Below, piece after piece: positions 14,558-22,357 of a DNA stretch of 32,153 nucleotides. Numbering within the stretch: the first letter of the stretch is position 1; every line of letters starts with the position of its first letter. Origin of the DNA: Desulfobulbaceae bacterium. GTDB taxonomy: Bacteria; Desulfobacterota; Desulfobulbia; Desulfobulbales; Desulfobulbaceae. The stretch lies in assembly GCA_030613515.1 (NCBI GenBank), contig JAUWLT010000006.1, positions 1 to 32,153 on the forward strand, in the 5' to 3' direction. The translations under genes were made by a program, and so were the position numbers. A model generated the notes under the pieces. It was not told the origin of the DNA. It saw only the letters and a program-made list of their open reading frames with translations, and made no database searches.

Positions 14558-15229
14558 ATGGCTTTGGTTCAGATTGATAATGTTTCAAGAATTTACCAGA
14601 CAGGTGAGGTGCAGGTAAAAGCCCTGCAGGATGTAACCCTTTCCATTGATGAAGCATCCTTTGTTTCTTTTGTAGGACCTTCAGGAAGCGGAAAAACAAC
14701 CATGTTGAACCTTATCGGTTGTCTCGATAAGCCGACACAAGGGAAGATAGTTGTGGACGGTGCTGAGGTGGATGGTTTTGATAGAAGACAGAGCGCAGCA
14801 TTCAGAGGGGATACCCTTGGATTTATCTTTCAGGCATTTAACCTCTTTCCTGTGCTTACTGCCTATGAAAACGTCGAATATCCGCTTGTGATGATAAAAA
14901 ATGAATCGGTATCAAAACGAAAGGAAAAAGTGCTGAACGTTCTTGAATCAGTAGGGATGCTTGATCAGAAAGACAAATTTCCAGACCAGCTTTCAGGAGG
15001 GCAGAAGCAGCGGGTCGCAGTTGCGCGGGCTCTTGTGACACAGCCAAAACTTGTTCTTGCAGATGAGCCTACTGCAAACCTGGATAAAAAATCCGCTGTG
15101 AATGTCATTCGTCTAATGCGCAACATGCGGGATGAATTCAATACTACATTCATCTTTTCCACACATGATCCCGGAGTCATGAAAGAAGCAGAGGTTATTT
15201 ATACATTAGAAGACGGAAGACTTGTGTAA
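14558..15229 (+). CDS. ABC transporter ATPase, MacB/LolD type
   Basis: The 223-residue ATPase has Walker A GPSGSGKT (40-47), the signature LSGGQKQR, Walker [15 protein letters not shown] and the H-loop STHD. This is the LolD/MacB/FtsE subfamily, which powers mechanotransmission rather than classical transport. It is followed 30 bases later by its permease. Base composition from about 14,100 to 17,300 appears more AT-rich than the flanking genes. Together with the LolA-like protein and the outer-membrane barrel downstream, it probably moves a lipoprotein or hydrophobic compound between the inner and outer membranes. The ribosome-binding site (AAAGGGGAAAATT) is acceptable. Confidence 0.92.
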   Translation: MALVQIDNVSRIYQTGEVQVKALQDVTLSIDEASFVSFVGPSGSGKTTMLNLIGCLDKPTQGKIVVDGAEVDGFDRRQSAAFRGDTLGFIFQAFNLFPVLTAYENVEYPLVMIKNESVSKRKEKVLNVLESVGMLDQKDKFPDQLSGGQKQRVAVARALVTQPKLVLADEPTANLDKKSAVNVIRLMRNMRDEFNTTFIFSTHDPGVMKEAEVIYTLEDGRLV

Positions 15230-15259
15230 CCAAAGAAAAAATAATGAAGGAGAAATTTA

Positions 15260-16513
15260 ATGATTCGAATTTTTAAAATAGCTCTGCGGAACTTGATGCG
15301 ATATAAGCGAAGAACTTTGCTGACCGCCATGCTGATTACACTCGGCGTGTTGATGGTTATCCTTTTTTCAGGACTTGCGGGCTCATTCAAGGCAATGATG
15401 ATCGGCCAGATTACTGATTCCAATATTGCCCAGATGCAAATTCACAAAAAGGGTTATGTCTCTTCTATTGATACCAGTCCGCTACACCTGACTATTAACC
15501 AAAAAGGCTACAAAAAGGTCGAAAAAATACTCAAAGAGAATCCTGATGTTGAGGCTTTTGCACCAAGAATAAAGCTAAGCGCTATGTTAAGCAATTATAA
15601 AGAAACAACCAACATCCGCTTAAATGCAATTGATCCGAAAAAAGAAAACAAAGTTTGCCCCAATGTCAGTGAACGTATGAAATTCAGTGGCAGCGAAGTG
15701 CCGGATATTTTGCTCAAACCTGGAGAAATCATTATTCCTACAAAACTGGCCAAAGGACTGAAGATTAAAATTGGAGACGCTGTTGTGCTCGTAGCCAACA
15801 ACAAGGATGGCTCTGTAAACGGCCTGAATTTTACTGTAGCAGGAATTATTGATACCCTGATGGGTCCGCAGGGCAAAGAGGGATATATGCATATAAAGGA
15901 TGCTCAATCCCTGCTTCGTATGGAAAAACCTGAAATCATAGAGATTGCCGTGCGGATAAAAAATTTCGACAAGCTTGATAATGTGTATTCAGACCTGAAG
16001 TCAACTCTGGGGGAAGTTAAAAATAAAAAAGGAAAACCTGCTTTTGAAATACATACATGGGAAAAACTTTCTCCCTTTTCCAATATAGCAAAAATGATCG
16101 ATTTGATGACTATAAGCATGAAATCTACCATGATCGCTATTGTACTTATAAGTATTTTAAACGTTATGATGATGTCTGTTTACGAAAGAGTCAGAGAAAT
16201 CGGAACCATGGCCGCCATTGGAACCTCGCCAGGCAAGATAATGGGACTGTTTTTGGCGGAAGGATTATCCCTTGGGGTTATCAGTGTCCTGGCCGGCAAT
16301 ATTATCGGGATTTTCGGAATCTATATTTTAAACATTTACAAGATCAGGTTTGCTTTTGGCAGGATGGATAATATTTTATTGTCTCCGACAATCAGTTTTT
16401 CAGAGCTTGCCTGGGTGTCGGTAATAGTTATATTGGTTTCGGTCTTTGCCAGTCTGCAGCCTGCATACAAGGCCTCCAGGATGGAACCGGTTGATGCTCT
16501 GGGGCATGTATAG
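15260..16513 (+). CDS. ABC transporter permease, FtsX/LolE/MacB type
   Basis: The 417-residue membrane protein has an N-terminal helix (RRTLLTAMLITLGVLMVILF), a large periplasmic domain (about residues 45-270), and three C-terminal helices. The conserved coupling segment SVYERVREIGTMAAIG contacts the ATPase. This four-helix topology defines the FtsX/LolC/MacB family. A GGAG ribosome-binding site precedes ATG 15260. Substrate is unknown. The LolA-like and barrel genes directly downstream point to outer-membrane lipid or lipoprotein traffic, or secretion. Confidence 0.9.
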   Translation: MIRIFKIALRNLMRYKRRTLLTAMLITLGVLMVILFSGLAGSFKAMMIGQITDSNIAQMQIHKKGYVSSIDTSPLHLTINQKGYKKVEKILKENPDVEAFAPRIKLSAMLSNYKETTNIRLNAIDPKKENKVCPNVSERMKFSGSEVPDILLKPGEIIIPTKLAKGLKIKIGDAVVLVANNKDGSVNGLNFTVAGIIDTLMGPQGKEGYMHIKDAQSLLRMEKPEIIEIAVRIKNFDKLDNVYSDLKSTLGEVKNKKGKPAFEIHTWEKLSPFSNIAKMIDLMTISMKSTMIAIVLISILNVMMMSVYERVREIGTMAAIGTSPGKIMGLFLAEGLSLGVISVLAGNIIGIFGIYILNIYKIRFAFGRMDNILLSPTISFSELAWVSVIVILVSVFASLQPAYKASRMEPVDALGHV

Positions 16514-16577
16514 GAAGGGAATTCCGAAACATTAAAATAAAGGCCACCCTAAGGTTAATTGATTTAAGAGGTGAATT

Positions 16578-17309
16578 ATGAAGAAAATATTACTGGCAGT
16601 GTTTATGTCGCTGTGCATAGCTGCACCGGTGTTTGCTCTTGATGGCAATGAAATGCTCAAAAAAGTTGACCGTAACCTTAACCCGGATAGTTATGAACTG
16701 TATAGGAAGCTGATAAATATTGAACCGGACGGCTCAAAAAAAGAGTTTGTCATGTACGCTGTCAAAAAGGGCAAGGAAAAGATGGCATCTGTCTTTTTGT
16801 CTCCAGCCAGTGAAAAAGATAGAAGTACCTTGCGGATCGGGGAAAACATGTGGCTTTACATCCCTAATGTCGGTAAACCGATACGCATAACCAGTCTGCA
16901 GTCCGTGACAGGAGGGGTGTTCAACAATGCGGATATCATGCGCCTTGATTACAGTGCGGAATACGACTGTGAAAAGGTTGAAGAGACAGACAAAGGATAT
17001 ATCCTTCATCTTAAAGCAAAGACAAATGCCGTTGCCTATGACAGAGTAAAAATGTGGGTTCATAGTGAAAGTCTTCTTCCGGACAAAACAGAATGCTTCG
17101 CTTCATCGGGAATGCTTATTAAAACTCTATATTTTAAAAAGGTCCAGGATTTTGGCGGCGGTATTGTTCGCCCTGCCGTAATCGAGACAGACAGCCCTCT
17201 TCATCAAGGGTATAAATCGGTAATGATTTTTGCAAAGATGAAAGCAAAAGATCTGTCTGACGAAGTTTTTACCCTTAATTACTTGTCCAAAATCAATGAA
17301 CTCAGGTAG
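16578..17309 (+). CDS. LolA-like periplasmic lipoprotein-sorting family protein
   Basis: The 243-residue protein has a signal peptide (cleavage near residue 20, VFA-LD) and the features of the outer-membrane lipoprotein-sorting family related to LolA/LolB: KKGKEKMASVFLSPASEKDR, LRIGENMWLYIPNVGKPIRI and KMWVHSESLLPDKTECF. These proteins have an open half-barrel that binds lipid chains. It lies between the LolE/MacB-like permease and an outer-membrane barrel, and its stop overlaps the barrel start by 14 bases, so the products likely act in one export path. It is not the housekeeping LolA, which is shorter and normally encoded elsewhere. Start is supported by AGAGGTG upstream. Confidence 0.82.
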   Translation: MKKILLAVFMSLCIAAPVFALDGNEMLKKVDRNLNPDSYELYRKLINIEPDGSKKEFVMYAVKKGKEKMASVFLSPASEKDRSTLRIGENMWLYIPNVGKPIRITSLQSVTGGVFNNADIMRLDYSAEYDCEKVEETDKGYILHLKAKTNAVAYDRVKMWVHSESLLPDKTECFASSGMLIKTLYFKKVQDFGGGIVRPAVIETDSPLHQGYKSVMIFAKMKAKDLSDEVFTLNYLSKINELR

Positions 17310-18612
17310 TTCTTTCTTTTTTCTGCTTGTTATCGGCCTGTTCTTACTTCTGTCCTGTAACCTGCAGGCAGCAGATGATGAATTCATCTTTGAGCTGGAT
17401 GAGATCGAAAAAAAACCGTTGGAATGGGGCGGTTATGCCGAACTGAAATTTGAGCACCTGGACATCAACCAGGGGGCAGCGCTTACAAGACTGAATTTTA
17501 CCGGTGAACCGCCGACCACCATTGATCGCTTCAGCCCCAGTCTGCAGATTGGCGGCTCTTATGTGACCGGTATAACCAGTTTTAACTGGCTACTCAAGGC
17601 GGCCGGGCAGCAGGACAACTTCGGCTGGATCGACTTTGCCGATATCTACGAGGCCTATGGACGGGTGAAACCAACGGATCAAGCCACCATAGACCTGGGA
17701 AAACAAGCATATAAATGGGGAAAAGGCTATGCCTGGAATCCGGTAGGTTTTATCAACCGGCCCAAGGATCCTAATGACCCCCAGGAAGCGCTTGAAGGTT
17801 ATATTACCGGAGAGCTGGACCTGATCAAGAGTTTTGCTAACCTTGGTTCCCTGCACAATATTGCCCTGACAACGGTTCTCCTGCCGGTGTATGATGGCAT
17901 CAACGATGATTTCGGCGCTGAGGACAATATCAACCTGGCAACAAAGCTTTATCTCCTGTACCTGGACACAGACATTGATTTCATCTTCTACACCGGAAAC
18001 AGCAGGTCCTCGCGATTCGGAGCTGATTTTTCAAGAAATATCACGACCAATTTTGAAATTCACGGAGAGGCAGCTTATCTCTCCTCTGAAAAAAAGCTGA
18101 CTCTTCTGCAAGATGGAGAAACCCGGCTGGAAGGAGATGAGGTGTTCAGGACTCTGCTCGGCCTTCGCTATCTGACGGATAACGACCTGACTGCCATTAT
18201 CGAGTACTATTATAACGGCAACGGGTATAGTGAAGATGAACGAGCCCGTTTTTATCGACGCGTTGCCGATGGTGCAATACAGCTGGACAATTTGGGCAAT
18301 GACTCCCTTTTGCATCAGGCCCGGGAGTTGAGCCTGCGTGGCTACGGCAAGCCCTTTGTGGGACGCAACTATCTCTACGCCAGATTCACCCTGAAAGAAC
18401 CCTTTAATATCCTCTACTTTACTCCCGGCCTGACAGCCATCGTTAACCTGGACGACCAGAGCGCGTCATTCACCCCGGAGCTCGCCTATACCGGCTTCAC
18501 CAATTGGGAAATGCGACTGCGTTTTTCCCTGCTCACCGGTGGTTCCTTCACTGAATATGGTGAAAAACAGACCAGCAATAAGGTAGAGCTCCGCCTCCGC
18601 TGGTTTTTCTAA
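17296..18612 (+). CDS. Outer-membrane beta-barrel protein
   Basis: The 438-residue protein has a signal peptide (SFFFLLVIGLFLLLSCNLQA) and then alternating hydrophobic/polar strands typical of a 14-18-stranded barrel. It ends in VELRLRWFF, with the terminal Phe recognised by the BAM machinery. It lacks a plug domain or TonB box, so it is not a typical siderophore receptor. It is co-transcribed with the LolA-like and ABC genes, a grouping found in several anaerobes and probably forming an envelope export system. A damaged copy of its last 40-odd codons occurs at 20531-20668. The start codon overlaps the preceding gene and has no strong ribosome-binding site, which suggests coupled translation. 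Confidence 0.82.
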   Translation: MNSGSSFFFLLVIGLFLLLSCNLQAADDEFIFELDEIEKKPLEWGGYAELKFEHLDINQGAALTRLNFTGEPPTTIDRFSPSLQIGGSYVTGITSFNWLLKAAGQQDNFGWIDFADIYEAYGRVKPTDQATIDLGKQAYKWGKGYAWNPVGFINRPKDPNDPQEALEGYITGELDLIKSFANLGSLHNIALTTVLLPVYDGINDDFGAEDNINLATKLYLLYLDTDIDFIFYTGNSRSSRFGADFSRNITTNFEIHGEAAYLSSEKKLTLLQDGETRLEGDEVFRTLLGLRYLTDNDLTAIIEYYYNGNGYSEDERARFYRRVADGAIQLDNLGNDSLLHQARELSLRGYGKPFVGRNYLYARFTLKEPFNILYFTPGLTAIVNLDDQSASFTPELAYTGFTNWEMRLRFSLLTGGSFTEYGEKQTSNKVELRLRWFF

Positions 18613-18662
18613 TTATTTTCTCCCTGCACTTTGCCTGAACAGTAAGGTGCGCATCAGATTTT

Positions 18663-18690
18663 TTCGACACTGTCTGCAAACCACGACAAT
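18663..18690. promoter_or_regulatory. Candidate activator-binding repeats upstream of the second sigma-54 EF-hand promoter
   Basis: TTCGACAC (18663-18670) and CACGACAAT (18682-18690) carry CGACA cores 19 bases apart in direct orientation. They lie about 140 bases before the predicted transcription start at the 18792 promoter. The layout resembles the TTCGACAAT pair upstream of the first EF-hand gene, so both may be bound by the same sigma-54 activator. The match is modest. Confidence 0.35.
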
Positions 18691-18791
18691 ATTATAAAGT
18701 ATTTTTAATTGTTACCTGATTGATAGAATTTCTTGCTTGTTAACATAGCATAATATATTGTTTTTTCAGCATATTTTGTTTGGCATGCTTT

Positions 18792-18808
18792 CTGGCACAT
18801 CTGTTGCT
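18792..18808 (+). promoter_or_regulatory. Sigma-54 promoter of the second EF-hand gene
   Basis: CTGGCACATCTGTTGCT matches the consensus TGGCAC-N5-TTGCW almost perfectly, with GG and GC 10 bases apart. The EF-hand start at 18877 is 68 bases downstream, nearly the same distance as in the paralogous unit at 13153 (67 bases). This supports duplication of promoter and gene together. Confidence 0.82.
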
Positions 18809-18876
18809 TCGTAGTAGGAAAAGAGCTAAAAAAAATAATGCTTCGAACGACAAAACAATACCTGATGAGGTACACA

Positions 18877-19227
18877 ATGAGAATGACAAAAGCTTTTTCC
18901 ACCGCAATGATTATTGTCGCTTTCAGCTTAAGCGCAGGCTTGGCTCATGCCAAAAAAGTTTCCACCAGAGGTCCGATTTCCTTTACAGCCTATGATGCCG
19001 ATGGCAATGGTACTATTTCCGAACAGGAATTTAACACTACCCGTGAGCAACGGCAGACAGCAGTCAAGGAGAGTGGCCGCATGGGACAGGGTATGGCCGG
19101 TGCTCCCTCCTTTGCTGATGTTGATACTGATAAGGATGAACAGATTTCTGCCCAGGAACTCCAAACCATGCAACAGCAACAGCAGGAGAATCGCGGTATG
19201 GGCCGTGGTCAGGCGAAAAGACAGTAA
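18877..19227 (+). CDS. Small secreted EF-hand protein, paralogue of 13236-13940
   Basis: The 116-residue product has a signal peptide (cleavage near residue 25, AHA-KK). Its two EF-hand loops are at exactly the same residue numbers as in the paralogue: DADGNGTISEQE (40-51) and DTDKDEQISAQE (83-94). The two proteins share TRGP, EQEFNT-REQRQ-AVK-SGR and other blocks. This copy lacks the ZraP-like half and ends in a Gln-rich tail. I chose ATG 18877, not the upstream in-frame ATG at 18838, because GAGGT lies ahead of it, the leader resembles the paralogue's leader (ACGACAA...GAGGTA) and the EF-hand register then matches. The second loop has Lys-Asp at positions normally Gly or polar, so its affinity may be reduced. 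It is co-transcribed with the barrel gene 30 bases downstream. Confidence 0.78.
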   Translation: MRMTKAFSTAMIIVAFSLSAGLAHAKKVSTRGPISFTAYDADGNGTISEQEFNTTREQRQTAVKESGRMGQGMAGAPSFADVDTDKDEQISAQELQTMQQQQQENRGMGRGQAKRQ

Positions 19228-19257
19228 ATACAAAACATAACAGAAGAGGAAAAGATC

Positions 19258-20037
19258 ATGAAGAAAACATTAAGTGCAGTTGCTGTATTAGCTTTTGTTT
19301 TTACAGCAAACTACGGCTTTGCAGGCAGCGCGGCCATGAAAACCGACGGATGCCCGGACGACTGCCAGAGAGAAATAGACACGCTTCAATCAAGCCAGGC
19401 ACGCCAAGATGAACAGATCAAGGCACAGGATGGTCAGATTAACCAGCAGGCTGCTGAGATCGAAGCCTTGAAACAGGGTGAAGTCCACCCCTGGTACGTT
19501 AAAGGTGTTGCCAAACTGACCATGTTTGGCAACCTTGGTACTGATGCCATTGACAGGACGTATTCAATTGGCTTTGACACCGCCGACACAGGATACGGTT
19601 GGGGCTTCGCCCTGGGAAGGCAATTCGGCCAATTCCGTGTTGAAGGTCAGTTTGACAGCAACAAAACCGACCTTGACGACGTCAGGTTAAGCAATAGCGT
19701 TGTGGGCACCAATGTACCCATTGAGTCTGGAGACATTCGGGTAGAAACCGTAATGATCAACGGCTTCTATGACTTTCCTGTTGCTGATGCATTCTCTCTT
19801 TACGTTATGGCCGGCATGGGTTACGGCAATGTTGAGCTGAGTGTTTATAATGCAGACGACAATGAAACGACCTTTGCATACAAAGCCGGCGTGGGCGCTA
19901 CCTATGCATTTGCCGGGAACCAGGCCGTTGACCTCGGTTACGAATACCTGGCAACTGGTGATGTTGTCATAGGCGGGCTTGACGTGAATGATATCGAAAG
20001 CCACAATATTGTTCTTGGATACAGGTACAGCTTCTAA
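19258..20037 (+). CDS. Small outer-membrane beta-barrel protein with an N-terminal coiled coil
   Basis: The 259-residue protein has a signal peptide (cleavage near residue 22). A short coiled coil rich in Gln/Asp/Glu follows (QREIDTLQSSQARQDEQIKA, with QINQQAAEIEALKQ). An eight-stranded-type barrel comes next, with strands such as YSIGFDTADTGYGWGFALG and AYKAGVGATYAF, ending in IVLGYRYSF with a terminal Phe. This fits the OmpW/OmpX/OmpA-like small barrel class (porin-family outer-membrane protein). The coiled coil may trimerise or reach the peptidoglycan. Two cysteines (CPDDC) precede the coil. AGAGGAAAAG before the start is a good ribosome-binding site. It shares the sigma-54 transcript with the EF-hand gene, so both probably respond to the same envelope or metal signal. 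Confidence 0.8.
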   Translation: MKKTLSAVAVLAFVFTANYGFAGSAAMKTDGCPDDCQREIDTLQSSQARQDEQIKAQDGQINQQAAEIEALKQGEVHPWYVKGVAKLTMFGNLGTDAIDRTYSIGFDTADTGYGWGFALGRQFGQFRVEGQFDSNKTDLDDVRLSNSVVGTNVPIESGDIRVETVMINGFYDFPVADAFSLYVMAGMGYGNVELSVYNADDNETTFAYKAGVGATYAFAGNQAVDLGYEYLATGDVVIGGLDVNDIESHNIVLGYRYSF

Positions 20038-20054
20038 GACACATTTTCGACATG

Positions 20055-20090
20055 ATCAGGTTTCCGGCCATATTAGGCTGGAAACCTGAT
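20055..20090. terminator. Long hairpin after the small barrel gene
   Basis: Arms ATCAGGTTTCCGGCC (20055-20069) and GGCTGGAAACCTGAT (20076-20090) form a 15-base stem with one wobble pair and a 6-base loop, 17 bases past the stop codon. It probably ends the sigma-54 transcript from 18792. No T run follows, so the mechanism is uncertain. On the minus strand it would lie after the riboswitch-like element. Confidence 0.6.
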
Positions 20091-20124
20091 GTAACTGAAA
20101 GCCTGCAACGGCTTTGGTGTTATA

Positions 20125-20320
20125 CCTTTCCTGCGCCTTATAATTTCCATAAAAGCCTTCCAAAAGAACAGGTCTCCCGGGCTTTGACTTACGGTCGGCC
20201 TTGTCTCACCTTCAGAGATCCGGCAGTTCGCGTGTGCCTTTGTCTGCAAACTCAGACATACCGGAAAAATACTCCGGCTGATCAAGGTGATACCCCCCTG
20301 AATGTTAAGCTTGGTCCACT
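20125..20320 (-). ncRNA. Possible orphan cobalamin-riboswitch-like element
   Basis: Read on the minus strand, the order of short blocks recalls the cobalamin riboswitch: CCGGAGTATTTTTCCGG, CACGCGAACTG (compare CCGCAACTG), GACAAGGCCGACCGTAAGTC, then AAGCCCGGGAGACCTG (compare AAGCCAGGAGACCTGCC). Local hairpins GTCTG/CAGAC and TCTC/GAGA are present between them. The conserved AACTG and GGAGACCTG-like boxes are the main support. No minus-strand gene follows; the next gene in that direction is on the plus strand. The element is thus either a relic, a trans-acting RNA, or a false resemblance. A covariance-model search would decide. Confidence 0.4.
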
Positions 20321-20530
20321 CAAATATGAAAAAGAAGAGAATAGGAGAAAAGTATTCCATTGCGTTTGCAATACCCTTTTTGTGACCAGTCTGAAAATAT
20401 CGTCCATAAATAAATCAACAACTCTTCTCATTTCTCCCAAAATTATATTGTCTTTTTCGCATCGACGAGGTGTTCTTTCTCTTAACATCCTCTTTTATCC
20501 GTTTTATGGGTGACACTTTGATGAGTGCTG

Positions 20531-20668
20531 TTTATCCCTGAAGTTATCTATACCGGCCTCATCAACTGGGTGATTGCGCTTTTCCCTGTTTGTTGGTGGA
20601 GATTTTACCGAGTATGGTGAAAAACAGAACAATAAAAAGTTGGAATTCCATCTGCGCAGGTTTTTTTG
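20531..20668 (+). pseudogene. Relic of a second copy of the 17296-18612 barrel gene (C-terminus)
   Basis: Bases 20531-20569 read FIPEVIYTGLINW and, after a frame change, about 20580-20668 read FSLFVGGDFTEYGEKQ and then KKLEFHLRRFF. The intact barrel has FTPELAYTGFTNW, FSLLTGGSFTEYGEKQ and NKVELRLRWFF at its C-terminus. The DNA also aligns directly. The rest of the gene is gone and a frameshift separates the two pieces, so it is a dead fragment from an old duplication. Confidence 0.8.
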
Positions 20669-20760
20669 GTTTTTCCTTCCAATGCGTTGTCTGAAAAGTA
20701 GACAGTGAAGGAATCAGACACGCTCCGGACCAAAAAATGATTTGCAAATTGCAGCTGTAC

Positions 20761-20784
20761 AGCCCTACAATTAATTGTAGGGCT
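20761..20784. promoter_or_regulatory. Perfect palindrome upstream of gnd
   Basis: AGCCCTACAA and TTGTAGGGCT flank TTAA to give a perfect 24-base palindrome, 36 bases before the gnd start. It can be an operator for a dimeric regulator or an RNA hairpin in the leader. The downstream sequence (TGAAAATATTGTTTG) is AT-rich but not a clean terminator tail. Confidence 0.5.
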
Positions 20785-20820
20785 TGAAAATATTGTTTGT
20801 TGACCAAAGGAGAACACATC

Positions 20821-22269
20821 ATGGCTGAAGCGGATATCGGATTGATCGGTCTTGCAGTGATGGGGCAGAACCTTGTTTTGAATATCAATGACCACGGTTT
20901 CACTGCATCGGTTTTTAACCGAACGACCTCCAAAGTTGATGCTTTCCTGGCGGGAGCGGCCAGGGGAACGAATATCATCGGAACTCATTTGATTGAAGAG
21001 CTGGTCGCTACCCTGAAGCGACCGCGACGAGTGATGCTGATGGTCAAGGCCGGGACTGTGGTTGATGCATTCATTAAGCAGCTTGCTCCACTTCTTGATA
21101 AAGGCGATATTATCATTGATGGTGGTAATTCACTGTATACGGATACCGAGCGTCGCACCCGTGCCCTTGCAGAAAAAGGTATTCTCTTTATCGGCACCGG
21201 TATCTCCGGTGGTGAGGAAGGTGCACGCACAGGGCCTTCCATCATGCCGGGCGGCAATCCTGATGCCTGGCCCCATGTTAAGGAAATCTTTCAGGCAATT
21301 GCTGCCCGGGTCGACACCATCCCCTGTTGTGACTGGGTAGGCGAGGGCGGAGCAGGTCATTATGTGAAGATGGTCCATAATGGTATTGAATATGGTGATA
21401 TGCAGTTGATCTGTGAGGCCTATGATTTTATGCACCGGGTTTTGTGCCTGGACGCCGCTGCCATGCAGGCTGTATTCAGTCATTGGAACAAAGGGGTGCT
21501 GAATTCCTACCTGATAGAGATTACAGCTGATATCCTTGGCTTCAAAGATGAGGATGGCTCCCCGCTTATCGAAAAAATACTTGATACTGCCGGTCAGAAG
21601 GGGACTGGAAAGTGGACGGGAATCAGCGCTCTTGAACTGGGCGTTCCTCTGACGCTGATAGGGGAAGCTGTTTTTGCCCGTTTTCTGTCAGCGATGAAAG
21701 AAGAACGAACCAGGGCATCTGCTAAGTTTACTAGTTCAAAACTTCAACTTGATGGTGACATGGAGAGCACAGTTAATGATATACATCACGCTCTGTATGG
21801 TGCAAAAATTATTTCCTATGCTCAGGGCTACATGCTCATGCGGCAGGCTGCCCGTGAAAACAACTGGAACCTGAATTATGGGGGCATTGCACTCATGTGG
21901 CGGGGCGGTTGTATTATACGCAGTGGGTTTCTGGATAATATCAAACAGGCCTTTGACAATAATTCGGATTTGGAGAACCTGCTCCTTGATGAATTTTTCT
22001 GCAATGCAATCCAGGCGAGCCAGGACGGCTGGCGCAGGATAGTGGTCCTGGCTGCCCGACTTGGTGTACCAATGCCTGCAATCTCGTCCGGTTTGAGTTT
22101 TCTTGACGGCTATCGCAGCGAGCGGTTGCCCGCTAACCTGCTGCAGGCCCAGCGTGATTATTTTGGGGCTCATACCTATGAGCGCTTGGACAGACCACGG
22201 GGAGATTTTTTCCATACCGACTGGACCGGCAGCGGCGGAGATGTGGCTTCAACGACCTACACGGTGTGA
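20821..22269 (+). CDS. gnd: 6-phosphogluconate dehydrogenase, decarboxylating
   Basis: The 482-residue cytoplasmic enzyme oxidises 6-phosphogluconate to ribulose 5-phosphate and CO2 with NADP, in the oxidative pentose phosphate pathway. Visible motifs are the dinucleotide fold GLIGLAVMGQNLVLN with NRTTSKVD, the active-site segments ISGGEEGARTGPSIMPGG and GGAGHYVKMVHNGIEYGDMQ (catalytic Lys and His-Asn), and QKGTGKWT of the long, tetramer-forming type. The length is typical of the long class. ATG 20821 follows AAAGGAGA; an in-frame ATG at 20797 would only add a short unconserved leader. No other pentose-phosphate genes flank it. The next gene, cooS, is 88 bases downstream on the same strand and may or may not be co-transcribed. 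Confidence 0.95.
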   Translation: MAEADIGLIGLAVMGQNLVLNINDHGFTASVFNRTTSKVDAFLAGAARGTNIIGTHLIEELVATLKRPRRVMLMVKAGTVVDAFIKQLAPLLDKGDIIIDGGNSLYTDTERRTRALAEKGILFIGTGISGGEEGARTGPSIMPGGNPDAWPHVKEIFQAIAARVDTIPCCDWVGEGGAGHYVKMVHNGIEYGDMQLICEAYDFMHRVLCLDAAAMQAVFSHWNKGVLNSYLIEITADILGFKDEDGSPLIEKILDTAGQKGTGKWTGISALELGVPLTLIGEAVFARFLSAMKEERTRASAKFTSSKLQLDGDMESTVNDIHHALYGAKIISYAQGYMLMRQAARENNWNLNYGGIALMWRGGCIIRSGFLDNIKQAFDNNSDLENLLLDEFFCNAIQASQDGWRRIVVLAARLGVPMPAISSGLSFLDGYRSERLPANLLQAQRDYFGAHTYERLDRPRGDFFHTDWTGSGGDVASTTYTV

Positions 22270-22357
22270 GTTATCTTTGTGCTATCCTTTTACCAATACT
22301 TGATAAGCATTTTTATTCCCTGAACTATTGTCATGAAAATCAACAGGAGGTGTTGTG

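Noticed and set aside
20073-20360. Minus-strand 95-codon frame and plus-strand 153-codon frame in the gap after the small barrel gene
   Set aside because: Neither has a ribosome-binding site or family resemblance, and they overlap hairpins and the riboswitch-like blocks.
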